NCBI RefSeq assembly: GCF_027409185.1
Contig: NC_084462.1
Location: 24,589,577-24,653,576 of the forward strand
DNA length: 64,000 nt
Source: Cynocephalus volans
Taxonomy: Eukaryota; Chordata; Mammalia; Dermoptera; Cynocephalidae
Reading direction: 5' to 3'
The notes beneath the pieces were generated by a model. That model was not told the DNA's origin. It ran no database searches and worked only from the letters and a program-made list of their open reading frames with translations. Both the position numbers and the translations under genes were made by a program. Shown here piece after piece: positions 46,767 to 57,833 of this stretch (position 1 is the stretch's first letter; each line of letters starts with the position of its first letter).

Positions 46767-49700
46767 GAAGCTTAGAAGAGGAGTCCCATGGAGACAAAAC
46801 TCAGACCTCTGGGGAGGAGCACTGTGCAGCTAACTGTGCATGTGTTGGAAAAACCACAGAACCACAAACTGAATTCACCTTCTGCTCCTAGAAGGAACAG
46901 ATCCTGCCAGTGTGAAGAAGGCTGCTGGCCCTCATAGGATCTCAACACAAATAAGAACTCCAGAAGAGGCAGACAGGCAAGAGCAAGTCCTTTCTATTTC
47001 CTCCAGCCCTAAAGTCCTAAAGCCTCCCTCTAGCATCCCCTTGCTGGAAGATCCTACCAGGAAACCAGCAGGTGGAGCAGAAATGTCGCTCACAGAATTT
47101 CACCCCAGACTCACAAAGTAGCGTTTGAAGCTGAGAGACAAGAGCTTAATTATTGACAGAGACAGATATACCAGTAAATAAGCCAGTAGCTTAGAAGTTG
47201 CCCCATATGAGCAATACATTTAGCCTTAAGTTTTGTAGCAGCAAGGCTAACACTAAAGTATATCAACTGTTTTCTTTCCCAGTAAATTAAGATACAAATT
47301 TGTCTGGAGAAGAACTCCCTGTTAACTAAGCCATAGACAATTCAAGGAAGGGAGTAGCGTTGTTTGGAAAGAACTCAAGACAATAAGTTCCCTGAGGAGA
47401 ATGGAGTTTAGCTGATAGGGTCGTAGTTTCAAAGACCAAAGGAGGGGAATTGTGCTCAGGGGTTTCAAAGTTTGGGGTCCAGCATGCTGGTTTCTTTCCA
47501 GGTCAGTACGTTCCCTCATGGGCTATGGTCACACTCAGCTAGCTGTTGTTTCCTTGAGTAGTCAGGTGAGGCTGGGAGCTGATCACAACATAAGGCCTCA
47601 CCTGAAGACATCCAGGTAGTGACAGGTACCTGCCTTTCCCCAGGGTAAACATTGCAAGGTGTGGAGTCTAGCCCTGCTTCTAGTCTAGGAAACAACTTTG
47701 GGCAAACTAGAAAAAGCTGTACCTTCCACAAGCACTTTACCCCCATGTGCCAGGAAATCAGCCTTACAAATGTACAAATGTTTATTTTTAGAGAGCAAAC
47801 TCTGAGCTCCAGGTGAGATGCTTTGGAAGAAATGAGTTGTTCAGTTGCACCTGAAGTAATTTTTAGCACGTATACTTGATAAACCTAAGCATGGCATATA
47901 AAGTCTTTGGAGATCTTCTCCTTGCTTAATTCTGCTGTCTCACCTCTTGCCTCACCCCATCCCCGACTCAAAAAAAATTACCCTGTGATTTATATCTTTC
48001 CTGGACATCTCTGTTCCCAGCCTACAATGTCCTTCTGACACTCTGTGCCTGGCTCATCCACAAACCTCTCTTAGAACTTGGCTACGGTGTCTCCTCTTTG
48101 TGGAGTTCTTCCCTAGATCCCAAAGCTGAGTCACATGCCTTTCCTGTGTAATCTTCTAGCTGATCTCTGTTATGACATTCACCATATGAAACTGTAATGG
48201 CTAGTTACCAGGGGCAGCATCACCACAGGCTCTGATTAATCAGCATTCTTACTTTCAAGAAATAGAAGTTTAGTCTGGCTGATTACAGATAAAGGATATT
48301 AATAAAAGAATCCTGACTAGCCCATATAAGTTCTGGGGGACAGGAGAAGTGGCCTGAGTGCTGAGCTTCCAGGAACTATACACTTAGACCATGGTCACTG
48401 TCACTGCTGCTGCCCTAGTCAATAGAAAAAAAATTGCTGCTGTCATTCATACTGCCCCAACGATGCATTTCTGTGCCAGGAGTCTAACCTTGCTACCACC
48501 ACCACGATGGAGAGCCAGGTACCTCCGATACCACCCACACAAGCAAAATAGATTCTATGCAGACCTCATATTCAAGTAGCTCACATGAGGACTGAAGGCT
48601 GTGATATTATGGAAGCCAAGAGAAGAGAGGATTTCAAAAAAAGGAAGAGTGGTAGGTTCATGCTGTTAAATGATGCAGGAGAAATCGAAAGGTAAGGACT
48701 GAAAATTGTTCATTGGATTTACCCTCAATGAGGCTCTTAGCTTGGTGAGAAGAGTTTTGATTGGTTAGAAGGGAAGTGGATTGAAAAGTGAAAGATGAGG
48801 AATAAATTTGGAAAGAATTCTTTCAATAGTCTTAGCTTGAAGGATTTCTCATTAGCCAAATGGAGAAACTTGAGAATCAAAATAAATAACAATAGTAATT
48901 GATTGTAGACCACAGAATAATGATTCCATATTGAAATAAATAAATGTGGGCAACAGGAAGAAAAGCTCTTCCTTACAGCAGAGAGCCAGCTAATAAATAC
49001 ACATAGAACAAATGCTAGATTGAGAATAATCACCATTTGCAACTATCAAAGTTATTCCTCTGATACTGATTTTAGGCAATAATTACCAATGGATGCTAAA
49101 ACTGGTAGATAAAAGCTCTATAAGGAACACGTTGTTTACATACTTTCAAAAATCTCTGCATAAATTACCTACTAATTGCAAAGGGAAGATAGGCACTTCA
49201 TACTGGATAAACCTGGTAGACACCACTTCAGCCACATAATCAAAGTAACATCACCGATACTGGGGCAAACTGACGTCATGTGCTTCCTGATGTGACGAAG
49301 TGAGAAGCACACTACCTCACTCCTATGGTGCCCTAGCCAAAAGTGCACAACTGGGAATTAATTGTTAGGGACATCAGAAAAACCTGAATTAGAGATTTTC
49401 TAAGTAAAATTGGCATGTACGCTTCAAAAAATTTAGAGTCATGAAAGACAAGGAAAGACTGAAGAACAGATTAAAGGAGATTAGAGAGATATGGCAATTA
49501 AATGCAAAGCATGATCTTGGTTTCGATCCTAATCCAGGTAAAATATCTATAAAGAACATTACTGGAACAATTTATTAAATTTTAATATGAACTCTAGATA
49601 AGTTTAATTTGATATTAATTTTCCTGATCTTTATACTCTGGCTGTAAATCCTTATTCTTAGGAAATTCATCCCAAAGTGTATAGAGAAAAAGAGGCATGA

Positions 49701-50129
49701 TGTATGCAACTTCCTCTAAAATGGTTCGGGGGAAAAAAAATAAACACTCAAAGGGAGACTGAATGTTCTGGGCATGAGGTCAAGGACTTTGGGTTGGCTT
49801 CAGAGTAGGGTGACCAAATAGGAGCCAACCTTGTCATGGGAGAGAATCCCAATATCAGCATTTCACTTGTGTTTCTTAATCTGACAGATTTTATTGTTTT
49901 ACATGATTCCATAAAAATATTATTATAAATTTTTACTACCAAATTGATATTTTTTTATTCGTGAACGTCAGGTCTTCCAACTGGAGTCACTTTACTTCTG
50001 ACTGAAGTACATTTAAAAACTTTTTCTTTAATAAGAAGAATAATACAGAACTAAAAGAAAAAGAAAAATTTTTTTCCTTAGTAAAGACCTACTGGTAAAA
50101 CCTCTATCAGTTTATGTTTATCTGAAATG
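46767..50129. other. Long stretch with few recognisable elements
   Basis: 48040-48200 has weak L2-like text. 49430-49600 resembles an old L1-associated repeat (ggagattagagagatatggc, aattaaatgcaaagcatgat) related to 5240-5350. I found no exon. Confidence 0.4.
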
Positions 50130-50187
50130 TTTTAATTTTACCTTTTGTTGTAGAGTGATTTGTGTCCTCCCAAAATTCTTATGTTGA
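50130..50187. repeat. Old repeat split by the ERV (left part)
   Basis: gatttgtgtcctcccaaaat ... cttatgttga, continuing after the ERV at 54382 with taacccccaacttgacaatg and ggaggtagggcctttaagg. The joined text resembles a common old mammalian repeat. The continuity confirms the ERV boundaries. Confidence 0.65.
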
Positions 50188-50192
50188 TGCCT

Positions 50193-50616
50193 TGTAAGAA
50201 AAATCGAAAAAAGTATAGTCAGGACCTCTCACCTTGCATCTTTTACCAATGGGCAAGATTCAGCACATTCACTAGAAACAAGTTATAAACGTAATGTAAC
50301 TGCATGTGTGCCCGTTTACTGATTCAGCATGATTGTTGTAATTATGCAATGCTTGGCTTGTGGCCGCTATTGTGACTAAAAGTATAAAGGTAACTGCTCT
50401 GAACTGCTGGTCAGAGGAGCATGGAAGGAGGGCAGAGCATGGACGGCCAGTGGAGGAGAGCCTGAGCTTGTGTCTGAGAATAAACTATGTCTGTGAAGCT
50501 CACAACTGAAGAATAAAGTATGTCTACTTGCATAAAGCTGCCAGGGTCTCCTTTCAATTACCTGACTCAGGACCCGCACAAGAATGGGCAGAAGGATCTG
50601 AGATTCCTGCCCGACA
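50193..50616 (+). repeat. 5' LTR of the ERV
   Basis: Starts tgtaagaaaaa and ends cctgcccgaca (TG...CA). It contains tataaagg and two aataaa-type signals (gaataaac, gaataaag). It aligns along its length with 53940-54376 with scattered substitutions and small indels. The sequence just after it (ttggcgtagtctggcagg) is in primer-binding-site position; I could not assign the tRNA. Confidence 0.85.
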
Positions 50617-51100
50617 GTTGGCGTAGTCTGGCAGGATGAGCAGGTCAGGGAGCCACGAGCCCCTCAGGAGGGGGAGGAGATGTGGCTGCCCTTGAGCATG
50701 TGGTACCTGGGGCAGTGTTCCTTTGGACTTGGGCTCCACTGGAAATGTGGGACCAAGTGGACGGGTCCCCAAGAGCATGGAGAAAGCTCGCAAGGTGCTG
50801 GGCTCCATGGTGAAAGAGGAGGAGTCCTGGTGCATGGCTGGCCAGAGGGACTGGCTGCTGCTCACTGCACTGCGAGCCAATATGGACCAGGCACTCCATG
50901 ATGCAGCATGGCTTCAAGAGTTGAAACAAAAGGCAGACCTGCTGGACACTGAAGTACAGTAATAGGTCACACCCATCCCTGAAGCCAAAAATGATGACGA
51001 CCCTGAGTGTGAGTTGGGAGAACTTGTGCATCTCCTTTCATGACCTGTTGTGCATCAGAAAATGAACCCCTACTTGTTTGGCTCCTACTGTTGTGGGACC
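50617..51100 (+). pseudogene. ERV leader and gag-like remnant
   Basis: Short open frames (for example 50723-50962, with charged, Gln/Glu/Lys-rich sequence) sit where gag should be. There is no zinc knuckle or recognisable matrix or capsid motif. The region is too short for a full gag, so most has been deleted or has decayed. Confidence 0.4.
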
Positions 51101-51480
51101 TAGAGGTGGATGGCAAATGTGCAGTGTGTGTTAGCATTGGTGGACACTGGCACAGAATGTAGCCTGATACACAGCAACCCTGATAAGTCTCCGGGGGCCA
51201 CAGTGAATACTGATGGCTATGGAGGACAGAGTATCAAAATCAAACTGTGTCTTTGCCACTGGTCATTGGACGATAGCCCCCTTATGTATATACTGTGTAT
51301 GTGTCCCCAGTGGCTGAATGTATCTTGGGTGTAGATGTGCTTTATGGTTTGCACCTGGAGTCAACAGTTGGGGAATTCTGGCTGCAAATATGAACAGTAA
51401 GGTGTTGTGGGAATATGTGAAAGAGTATTCCTTGCCGGGGGGACATGTGGAGATAAGTGTCACTATCTTTGAGTTAGAAA
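51101..51480 (+). pseudogene. ERV protease remnant
   Basis: In the 51110-51334 frame, ALVDTGTECSLI contains the Asp-Thr-Gly active-site triplet of retroviral aspartic proteases, in the right place before reverse transcriptase. The frame is lost before the later part of the domain. Confidence 0.65.
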
Positions 51481-51510
51481 AGGTTTGCCTCATTTGTCCT
51501 GCACATAGTC

Positions 51511-51745
51511 TTTTTTATTTATTTGTTTGTTTGTTTGTTTATTTATTTATTTGTTTGTTTATTTATTATTATTATTTATTTATTTAAAAGATGACTGGTA
51601 AGAGGTTCTGAACCCTTGACTTGGTGTTGTCAGCACCATGCTCTCCCAAGTGAGCTAACCGGCCATCCCTATATAGGGATTCGAGCCCATGGCCTGGGTG
51701 TTATCAGCACCACACTCTACCAAGTGAGCCACGTGCCAGCCCTTT
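51511..51745 (-). repeat. Dimeric tRNA-derived SINE inside the ERV
   Basis: Minus-strand reading gives two tRNA-like units head to tail: ggctggcacgtggctcactt...gctgataacac...atatagggat, then ggccggttagctcacttggg...gctgacaacac...ccagtcatctttt, followed by a T/TTTG-rich (plus strand) tail at 51511-51590. Approximate duplications catagtctttt and tatagtcctttt flank it. It interrupts pol between protease and RT. Confidence 0.85.
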
Positions 51746-51764
51746 CCATATAGTCCTTTTAATG

Positions 51765-52520
51765 CTCCAGTGTGGCCAGTGGAAAAACCTGGCGGTACTT
51801 GGAGAATGACTGCAGACTATCGGGAACTGAACAGTGTAGTGTCTCCTTTGAACATGGCTGTGCCTTCAGTTCACAGCCTGATGGATCAGCTAACATCCCA
51901 GGTTGGAACTTGTCATTGTGTACCGGACCTTGCAAATGTTTTTGTTCCTCTCAGCTTACAGCCAACAACAGTTTGACTTTGCCTGGGAAGGAAGACAATA
52001 AACTTTTCAAGTGTTGCTCCAAGGTTATCTGGATAGCCCAACTGTCTGTCATGGTCTGGTGGCTGGGGACCTAGCCAAGTGGACTAAGTCCAGCATGGTT
52101 ACAATGGTTTCATTACATTGATGATGTTACTAACCTCTGATTCTCTTGCACGTTTAACCCAAGTGGCTCCAACACTGTTGGGCCATTTGGAACAATGTAG
52201 GTGGGCCGTGAACAAAACCAAAGTGCAAGGACCTAGGCTGTCCATCAAATTCTTGGGAGTTGTTTGGTCGGGTAAGACACCTGAGTCATCCCAGAAACCA
52301 TTATAGATAAGATACAGGAAAACCCTCGGCCCACATCAGGAGCTCAGCTACAACCTTATTTTGGAATTTGGGGTATTGGATAGATTTTGTACCCCATATG
52401 GCCCAAGTGACATGCCCACTATATGAATTAATAAAGAAAGGAGCTCCTTGGGATTGGACTAAAGAGGTAGAACAAGCTTACCATGCTACTCAGAGGGCAA
52501 TACAGCAAGTGTGGGCTTTG
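51765..52520 (+). pseudogene. ERV reverse transcriptase remnant
   Basis: The early RT block (PGGTWRMTADYRELNSVV, about 51786-51845) is followed by a frame break near 51960. The catalytic YIDD lies at 52114-52125 in another frame. The thumb-proximal block (KVQGPRLSIKFLGVVW) lies in the 52118-52306 frame. At least two frameshifts separate these parts. There is no coding capacity. Confidence 0.82.
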
Positions 52521-53900
52521 TAAGTGGCTGATCCCCTAAGCCTTTTGAATTAGATGTGCATATAATCCAAGAAGGGTTAGGGTGCGGTTTGTGCCAGAGA
52601 CAGGACCAATTCTGAACACCTATAGGATTTTGGTCTAAGCTCTGGAAGGGTGCTGAAGTGCGTTACTCTCCAAAAGAGAAACAGTTAGCAGCTGTGTATT
52701 CTGCCCTGATGGCCACTGAAGCTATTACAGGAACTGCCAAGGTCCTAGTAAGGACAACATACCCCATTCTAGGTTGGCTACTCACATGGACAACCACTTC
52801 TAAAACTGGGAACTCTGTCTAAGTAGGGAGCATTTATAAAACAGAGACCTACTGTGTGTACAAGTCCTTTGTCTAATGAATTGCAAACTGTGTTAGGACC
52901 AGTACGGCAAGAAACTTTGACAGAAACTACACCCATGGAGGTTGAGACCACACCTTTCCATGAGGGGAAGTTGTAGCAGAGAATCCTGAACAATACCAAT
53001 GCTGTCTTAGATCTTAGGTAGACACAGACTAAAACCTCCTCCAAGTGAGAAACCATTGAAAACAGAAACCATTGCATAGAAACAGAAATCATACACAATG
53101 AAAATTGTTATGCTTGATTGCTTTAATTGCTCATTTCAGCCTCTGTGACCTAGCTTGCTTTCTGTACCTGTAACCTAGCAACCTAGCTTGTTTTTTGTAC
53201 CTGTACAAACCCGTGTGCCAAAGGGATGTGGTTTTTGCCTTTACAAACTCCACAAAACCAAGGCTTGGGACTGTTCTCCCAAAATACCTAGGGGAGGCAT
53301 TCGCTGGCCGGCTAATAAAGACTCTGTTAAAATTCTTAGTTAAGTGTTTGCCTCCTGTCCTGGGTGACAACCTCACAACAAAGGGACCTATTCTGGAGCA
53401 GGATTGGTATACAGATGGTTCTAGCATGGGACCCTCAGCATTGTGGACAGCGGTTGCCATCCAGCCCTTAACCAATACCTTGTGGTATAAGAATGGAATA
53501 AGGCAAAGCAGCCAGTGGAGCACTATGGATGGTGATAAAAAATGAGCAAGGGGCTTTAACCATCTGTACTGACAGCTGAGCTGTATTCTGGGGTTTGACC
53601 CTTTCAATCTCTACTTGAAAGTTATCAGTGGTGGCCTGTAGGTCACCAGCCCTTGTGGGGGCAAGCCATGTGGCACGAGTTATGGGAATTAGGACAGGAA
53701 AAGGAAGTAACTCTTTTCCATGTCACAGGACATTCCCCCTTAGCCAGTCTGGGCAATGATGAAGCTGATGCACTGGCTAAGGTAAGGTAGCTGGAGAGAG
53801 CTTGTATTTTAGTAGCATGTTGCTGCAGCCTATATTGCTGCTGTGGCCTATGGATGCAAGTGTCATCTACCCTCACTAAGGGAATATGCAGAAGATCAAA
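52521..53900 (+). pseudogene. ERV RNase H remnant, split by a nested LTR
   Basis: A connection-like region (52560-52830) is followed by the solo LTR at 52972-53380, then DWYTDGSS at about 53402-53425, the start of an RNase H domain. A later stretch near 53720-53780 (HSPLASLGNDEADALA in one frame) resembles the end of RNase H. No integrase zinc finger or DDE core was recognised before the 3' LTR at 53940. Confidence 0.65.
52972..53380 (+). repeat. Nested solo LTR inside the ERV
   Basis: A block starting tgtagcagag and ending ctcacaaca (TG...CA) interrupts the pol-derived sequence. The flanks aagt (52968-52971) and aagg (53381-53384) fit a 4-bp duplication with one change. It contains a polyadenylation signal (ctaataaag) near its 3' part. 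Removing it with one flank rejoins the surrounding reading frame, which supports insertion after the ERV. The 4-bp duplication suggests ERV class I. Confidence 0.7.
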
Positions 53901-53939
53901 TGTGTTGATTGTATGGCTAGTGACCCTGAAGGGGTGGAC

Positions 53940-54376
53940 TATAAGGAAAATAGAAAAAAGTATAGTAAGGATCTCTCACCTTGCATCTGTTACAAATGGG
54001 CAAGATCCAGCACATTCACTAGAAACAGAAGAGCAGTATAACTGCGCCTATGTGCCCATTTACTGATTCAGCATGATTGTTGTAATTATGTAATGCTTGG
54101 CTTTTGGCTGCTATTGTGTACTAAAAGTATAAAGATCACTTCTCTGAACTGCAGGTCGGCAGAGCCTCGGAGGTCAGCGGAGCATGGAAGGAAGGCAGAA
54201 CATGGAGGGTCAGTGCAGCAGAGCCTGAGCTTCTGAGAATAAAGTAGGTCTTTGAAGCTCACATCGGAAGAATAAAGTATGTCTACGTTGCATAAAGCTG
54301 CCAGGGTCTTCTTTCAAGTACGTGACTCAGGACTTGCACAGGAAGGGGCAGAAGGATCTGAGATTCCTGCCCAACA
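53940..54376 (+). repeat. 3' LTR of the ERV
   Basis: Begins tataagg (TG of the 5' copy mutated to TA), preceded by the purine-rich gaaggggtgga, which may be the polypurine tract. It ends cctgcccaaca, followed by the target duplication. It is slightly longer than the 5' LTR because of small insertions near 54160. Confidence 0.83.
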
Positions 54377-54999
54377 TGCCTTAACCCCCAACTTGACAAT
54401 GTTTGGAGGTAGGGCCTTTAAGGAGATAGTAAAGATAAAATAAAGTGCTGTATTATTTTTTCTAATTTGATCTTCTGTACATCACTCTCCTTTTTCTGTC
54501 TATAAATCTGAGCTGAACATACTGCAGCTCCAGAGTCACTCTGAACCTTTTCTGCTCTGCTGGCTGCCTGATTAGTGAATGGTTCTTTGTGCAAATACTT
54601 TAAATTTAAATGATCTAAAGTTTTTCTTTTATCAAGATAAATGTAGGTTTCTCTAGAAATCATATGTATTTGATTTTCTCAGATGTCTGGAGGCAACATG
54701 AGTCTAGGACCACTTAACTTTGAACTAGAGACTTTTTGAGCTACACGGGTAGTATCAATTCAGGCTGAAAACCAGCATGAGAACCGGCTTACGGCTATAA
54801 AGTCTTAGTGGGCACTTCCCCATGTCTTTTGCACACCAAATTTCCCAAAGGTAGTATTCTTTGTACTCTCCCGGGTCTGAGAATATACTTCTGGATCACC
54901 CTTAGCCAGATGACAAGAACCCACCACAGCAAATAGTCATTGACACTTAGCCATGGAAGAGCCATTTTGTAGAATACAGCTTTAAGCAGAAGTCTTAAA

Positions 55000-55350
55000 A
55001 AACCAGTCTTTTTATAACTTTAGCTCACGGCAGAGATCATGAAATAATGCTATGGACCTTGGTGCTCAGGAAGAGCAAAGATAATAAAAGCTAATCAGTA
55101 ATGTGCAGAACTAACTATTCTTTCTTTGGAGTCACATCTGTCTGGACGAAGATGGCACCCACACCCCAATACAGATCCAGCCCTGAGACAAAGGAAGCCT
55201 GGAATCTGCAGGATTTCACGTAGCAGCTCTGTGCCCCTTTTGTTTCCCACACTCTTCCCTTTAAAAACCTTGCTGAGGCTCTCGAACCTCTGAGCCAGTT
55301 TACAACTAAACTGTCTCCCAGGTTGTGCTTCCTGATAATAAAGCTTATCA
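55000..55350 (+). repeat. Possible LTR remnant
   Basis: Contains ctttaaaaaccttgctgag, tctgagccagtttacaac and ctgataataaagcttatc, resembling an LTR with a TATA-like and a polyadenylation signal. The ends were not found, so this is a weak call. Confidence 0.3.
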
Positions 55351-55559
55351 ACATCAGAAACTTAAGTCCTTTATTCCAGGCAAAAGAGTGGTCATTTCTG
55401 ATTGCCAGTTTCACTTTGAGATCCCAGTTTATCCAGGGCTGTCCTATCAGACGTCCCTCTTTGGACAAACCCTTGCACTTTGTCTTCTTCCCCTTTCAAA
55501 ACAATAAAACAGGGGCTAAAAAATTAAACACAAACCAATACATGTGATAAAGTTTCATA

Positions 55560-55800
55560 AAACTAAATATATACACGTACAAATGAGTACAATAAAACTG
55601 GACAAATCCAAGTATGATTGTCAGGTTTTATCGATGTTACTATACTGTTGTGATATTGTACAGTAGTTCTGCAAGATGTTAACACTGGGAGAAACTGAGG
55701 AAAGGGTGCCAGGGAGCTCTCTGTATTATTTCTTACAACTGCATTATCTACAATTAAACCAATAAAATTTCCCTCCAAACAAAGAGAATTAAAAAGGACG
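55560..55800 (-). repeat. Old L1 3' end fragment
   Basis: Contains gttctgcaagatgttaacac, gggagctctctgtattattt and ttacaactgcattatctac. These phrases occur in L1 3' UTRs. The strand assignment is tentative. Confidence 0.45.
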
Positions 55801-56018
55801 TATGTAAAATTATACATGTATCTGTTTGGTGCATAGAGAGATGTATGAAAGGATGGTCACCAAATTGTTAGCAGTTGTTAACACTCGGGTGCTAAGTCTT
55901 GGGATAACTTCTCTGAATCATTGTTAGTTCAGGGTCCCATCATTACCATGATCCTCTTCACAATTTTTATGGCTACATCCCGGGACTCAAGTTCACAACT
56001 CTGGACCCTCAGGAGCAC

Positions 56019-56551
56019 TCAGCTGGGACAGATGAAGGAGAGGAGTAAGTCCACTTCATTGCGGATGATGAGAGGCCCCGGGTGGATTTTGTCTGGCAGG
56101 GCCAGGCTGGAGGTCATTTCCCAGGCATCCACAAAGGCCACACGGAGGTCAGCAAAGGCAGCTCTCAGGAGCCGGTTCAACTGGAGGGTGAACCAGTCGC
56201 TGCCATACACAGACTTGTAGCCAGTGTTGGCCAGTTTGATGACCACAAGAGTGCTGGGTTCCCGGGCCAGCAGGGCGGTCACACCCGCCCGGATCCCTGC
56301 CAGTCGTCGCACAAAGATGGACGGAGGGAAGGTGGTGAAGTGAGCTCCCAGGCCCAGCACCACCACGGTGTGGGGGCCCCCGGCCAGGCCCCCCAGCTCC
56401 CGGGCCACAGAGTGCAGGGAGGCCACTGGTGTATGGACGGAGCGCAGGGGCCAGCCGTGGGCTCGCCAGTGCAGCACTATGCCCCGAGAGGTCTCCACCG
56501 CCATCAGGGGCCCCGTCTGGTATGTGACATGTAGATCCACTGGCTTCAGAG
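56019..56551 (-). CDS. NXPE family gene, copy C, terminal PC-esterase exon
   Basis: The acceptor ctatcctctcaacag precedes 56551 and TGA is at 56021-56019. With the 1 nt expected from an upstream exon the frame is open for about 177 codons: S-L-K-P-V-D-L-H-V-T-Y-Q at the start, VVVLGLGAHFTTFPPSIFVR in the middle, and DAWEMTSSLALPDKIHPGP near the end. The last two blocks correspond to the conserved SLGxHF and D...H elements of NXPE PC-esterase domains. It ends in LLLSFICPS, like the family C-terminus. No lesion is seen. Its other exons are not between here and 64000, so they must lie to the right. Codon-level similarity to the dead copy B exon is high. Confidence 0.85.
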
Positions 56552-57588
56552 CTGTTGAGAGGATAGAGGTCAGGAGGGATCAGGGGTTAACATAGGGCTG
56601 TACACCATCCTGTTGGACAAATAAAAGTTTTACTCCCCACTTTGCTTTCCAGGACACCAGCATTCTGTCCCCAAACCCTAATGCCTCTCTCTCATGTTTT
56701 CAAGTTACCAAGGATCTCACTATTATCCATCCAAACTCCTTTTCCGTTTGCTTTAAACTCTTCTATGGCATTGACTTCCCTATGCTGGTTAACCACTTTT
56801 GAAAACCTCCTTCATTTCGCCTTCCACACTGCATTATACCATTTTTCTACCTTCCCAGTCATTCTTTGCACAGTTATTTGCTTCATATTATTTTAATTCC
56901 ACCCTTTTTTCCCTTTTTTATTTGCTTCGTATTTTCTTTGCACTTTGTAAAGGAAGGCATTCCCGAAACTTCCATCATTGTCACCCACTTTTCTTAACCA
57001 TCTATTTTGTTGGGAATTTATCCACTTCTACATCTACAGTTTTTGTCTTAGAGCTGATGGTTTTCCAATCTTCAATTCCACACTCCGAGTGCCCAATCAA
57101 CATTTTTTTCTCTAATGTTTCACCATTGCCTTGAACTCAATATGCAGAAATGAATCTATCATCTCTGCACAAGTCTTGCTCTCTACTTCCAAAATTTCCC
57201 CCACTGCCTCACACCAGTCAGCTATCATCTCTGGTGACTTTCTAGTGTTTTATTCTTTTTTCTCAGCTTTCCGTAAGGAAGCCCTTAGTCATATCTGATG
57301 CTTCTCTGTGTCTTAATATGAAGTCAGATCACTCATCAAGTTCTATTCATTCTTCATTTTTAAGGATTTCTATGTCCAGCTCTTGCATCCCACTTTACTT
57401 TGGGCTCTTAATAACTCTCAGCTACATTCACCTAACAATATTCAACAGGTGCAAATTGAGGTGTTGTCTCTTTTACAGCCATTGTTCAGAGTACTTTTAC
57501 ATACAATGGTTAAAAAGAGACATAAGTCTTTCCACTTCTGGACCTTTAAGTCTTTTGGGAGAGAGAGCTATTTTCTGATGCAGAAGGG
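56552..57588. other. Intron upstream of the copy C terminal exon
   Basis: Pyrimidine-rich and AT-rich sequence with no further NXPE exon. The GDS exon of copy C is not present before the L1 at 57603. Confidence 0.5.
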
Positions 57589-57833
57589 AGGTGGGAAATT
57601 TTTTATTTATTTTTTTTTTTAATTTTATTTTGTCGATATACATTGTAGCTGATTAATGCTCCCCATCACCAAAACCTCCCTCCCTTCTCCCTCCCCCCCT
57701 CCCCCCCAACAATGTCCTTTCTGTTTGCTTGTTGTATCAACTTCAAATAATTGTGGTTGTTATATCTTCTTCCCCCCCCCCCGGTTTGTGTGTGTATGTG
57801 TGTATGTGTGTGTGTGAATTTATATATTAATTT

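Larger units (their letters stand above)
50193..54376 (+). mobile_element. Degenerate endogenous retrovirus, probably class III (ERV-L-like)
   Basis: Two related LTRs (50193-50616 and 53940-54376) enclose a 3.3-kb internal region. A perfect 5-bp target duplication, tgcct, lies at 50188-50192 and 54377-54381; flanking sequence on both sides forms one older repeat when joined. Internal blocks in order are an open stretch of uncertain gag-like nature, a protease with a D-T-G motif, reverse transcriptase with a YIDD motif, and RNase H with Y-T-D-G-S. All are interrupted by stops and frameshifts. I see no integrase or env. The 5-bp duplication and pol motifs favour class III. A SINE dimer and a separate solo LTR inserted later. 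Confidence 0.88.
54382..56018. other. Sequence downstream of NXPE copy C
   Basis: The right part of the split old repeat lies at 54382-54430, followed by the weak LTR and L1 fragments listed separately. The polyadenylation site of copy C should lie left of 56019; candidate aataaa-type hexamers on the minus strand were not resolved. Confidence 0.4.

Noticed and set aside
48391-48579. 62-codon open frame with start and stop near a possible TATA-less promoter
   Set aside because: Short, low-complexity start, with no homology or splice structure.
49265-49300. gacgtcatgtgcttcctgatgtgacg, a CRE-like imperfect palindrome
   Set aside because: One isolated match, with no nearby promoter, exon or conserved context to support a regulatory call.
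55115-55468. 117-codon minus-strand open frame
   Set aside because: It overlaps a possible LTR remnant on the plus strand and has no domain. It is probably a chance frame.
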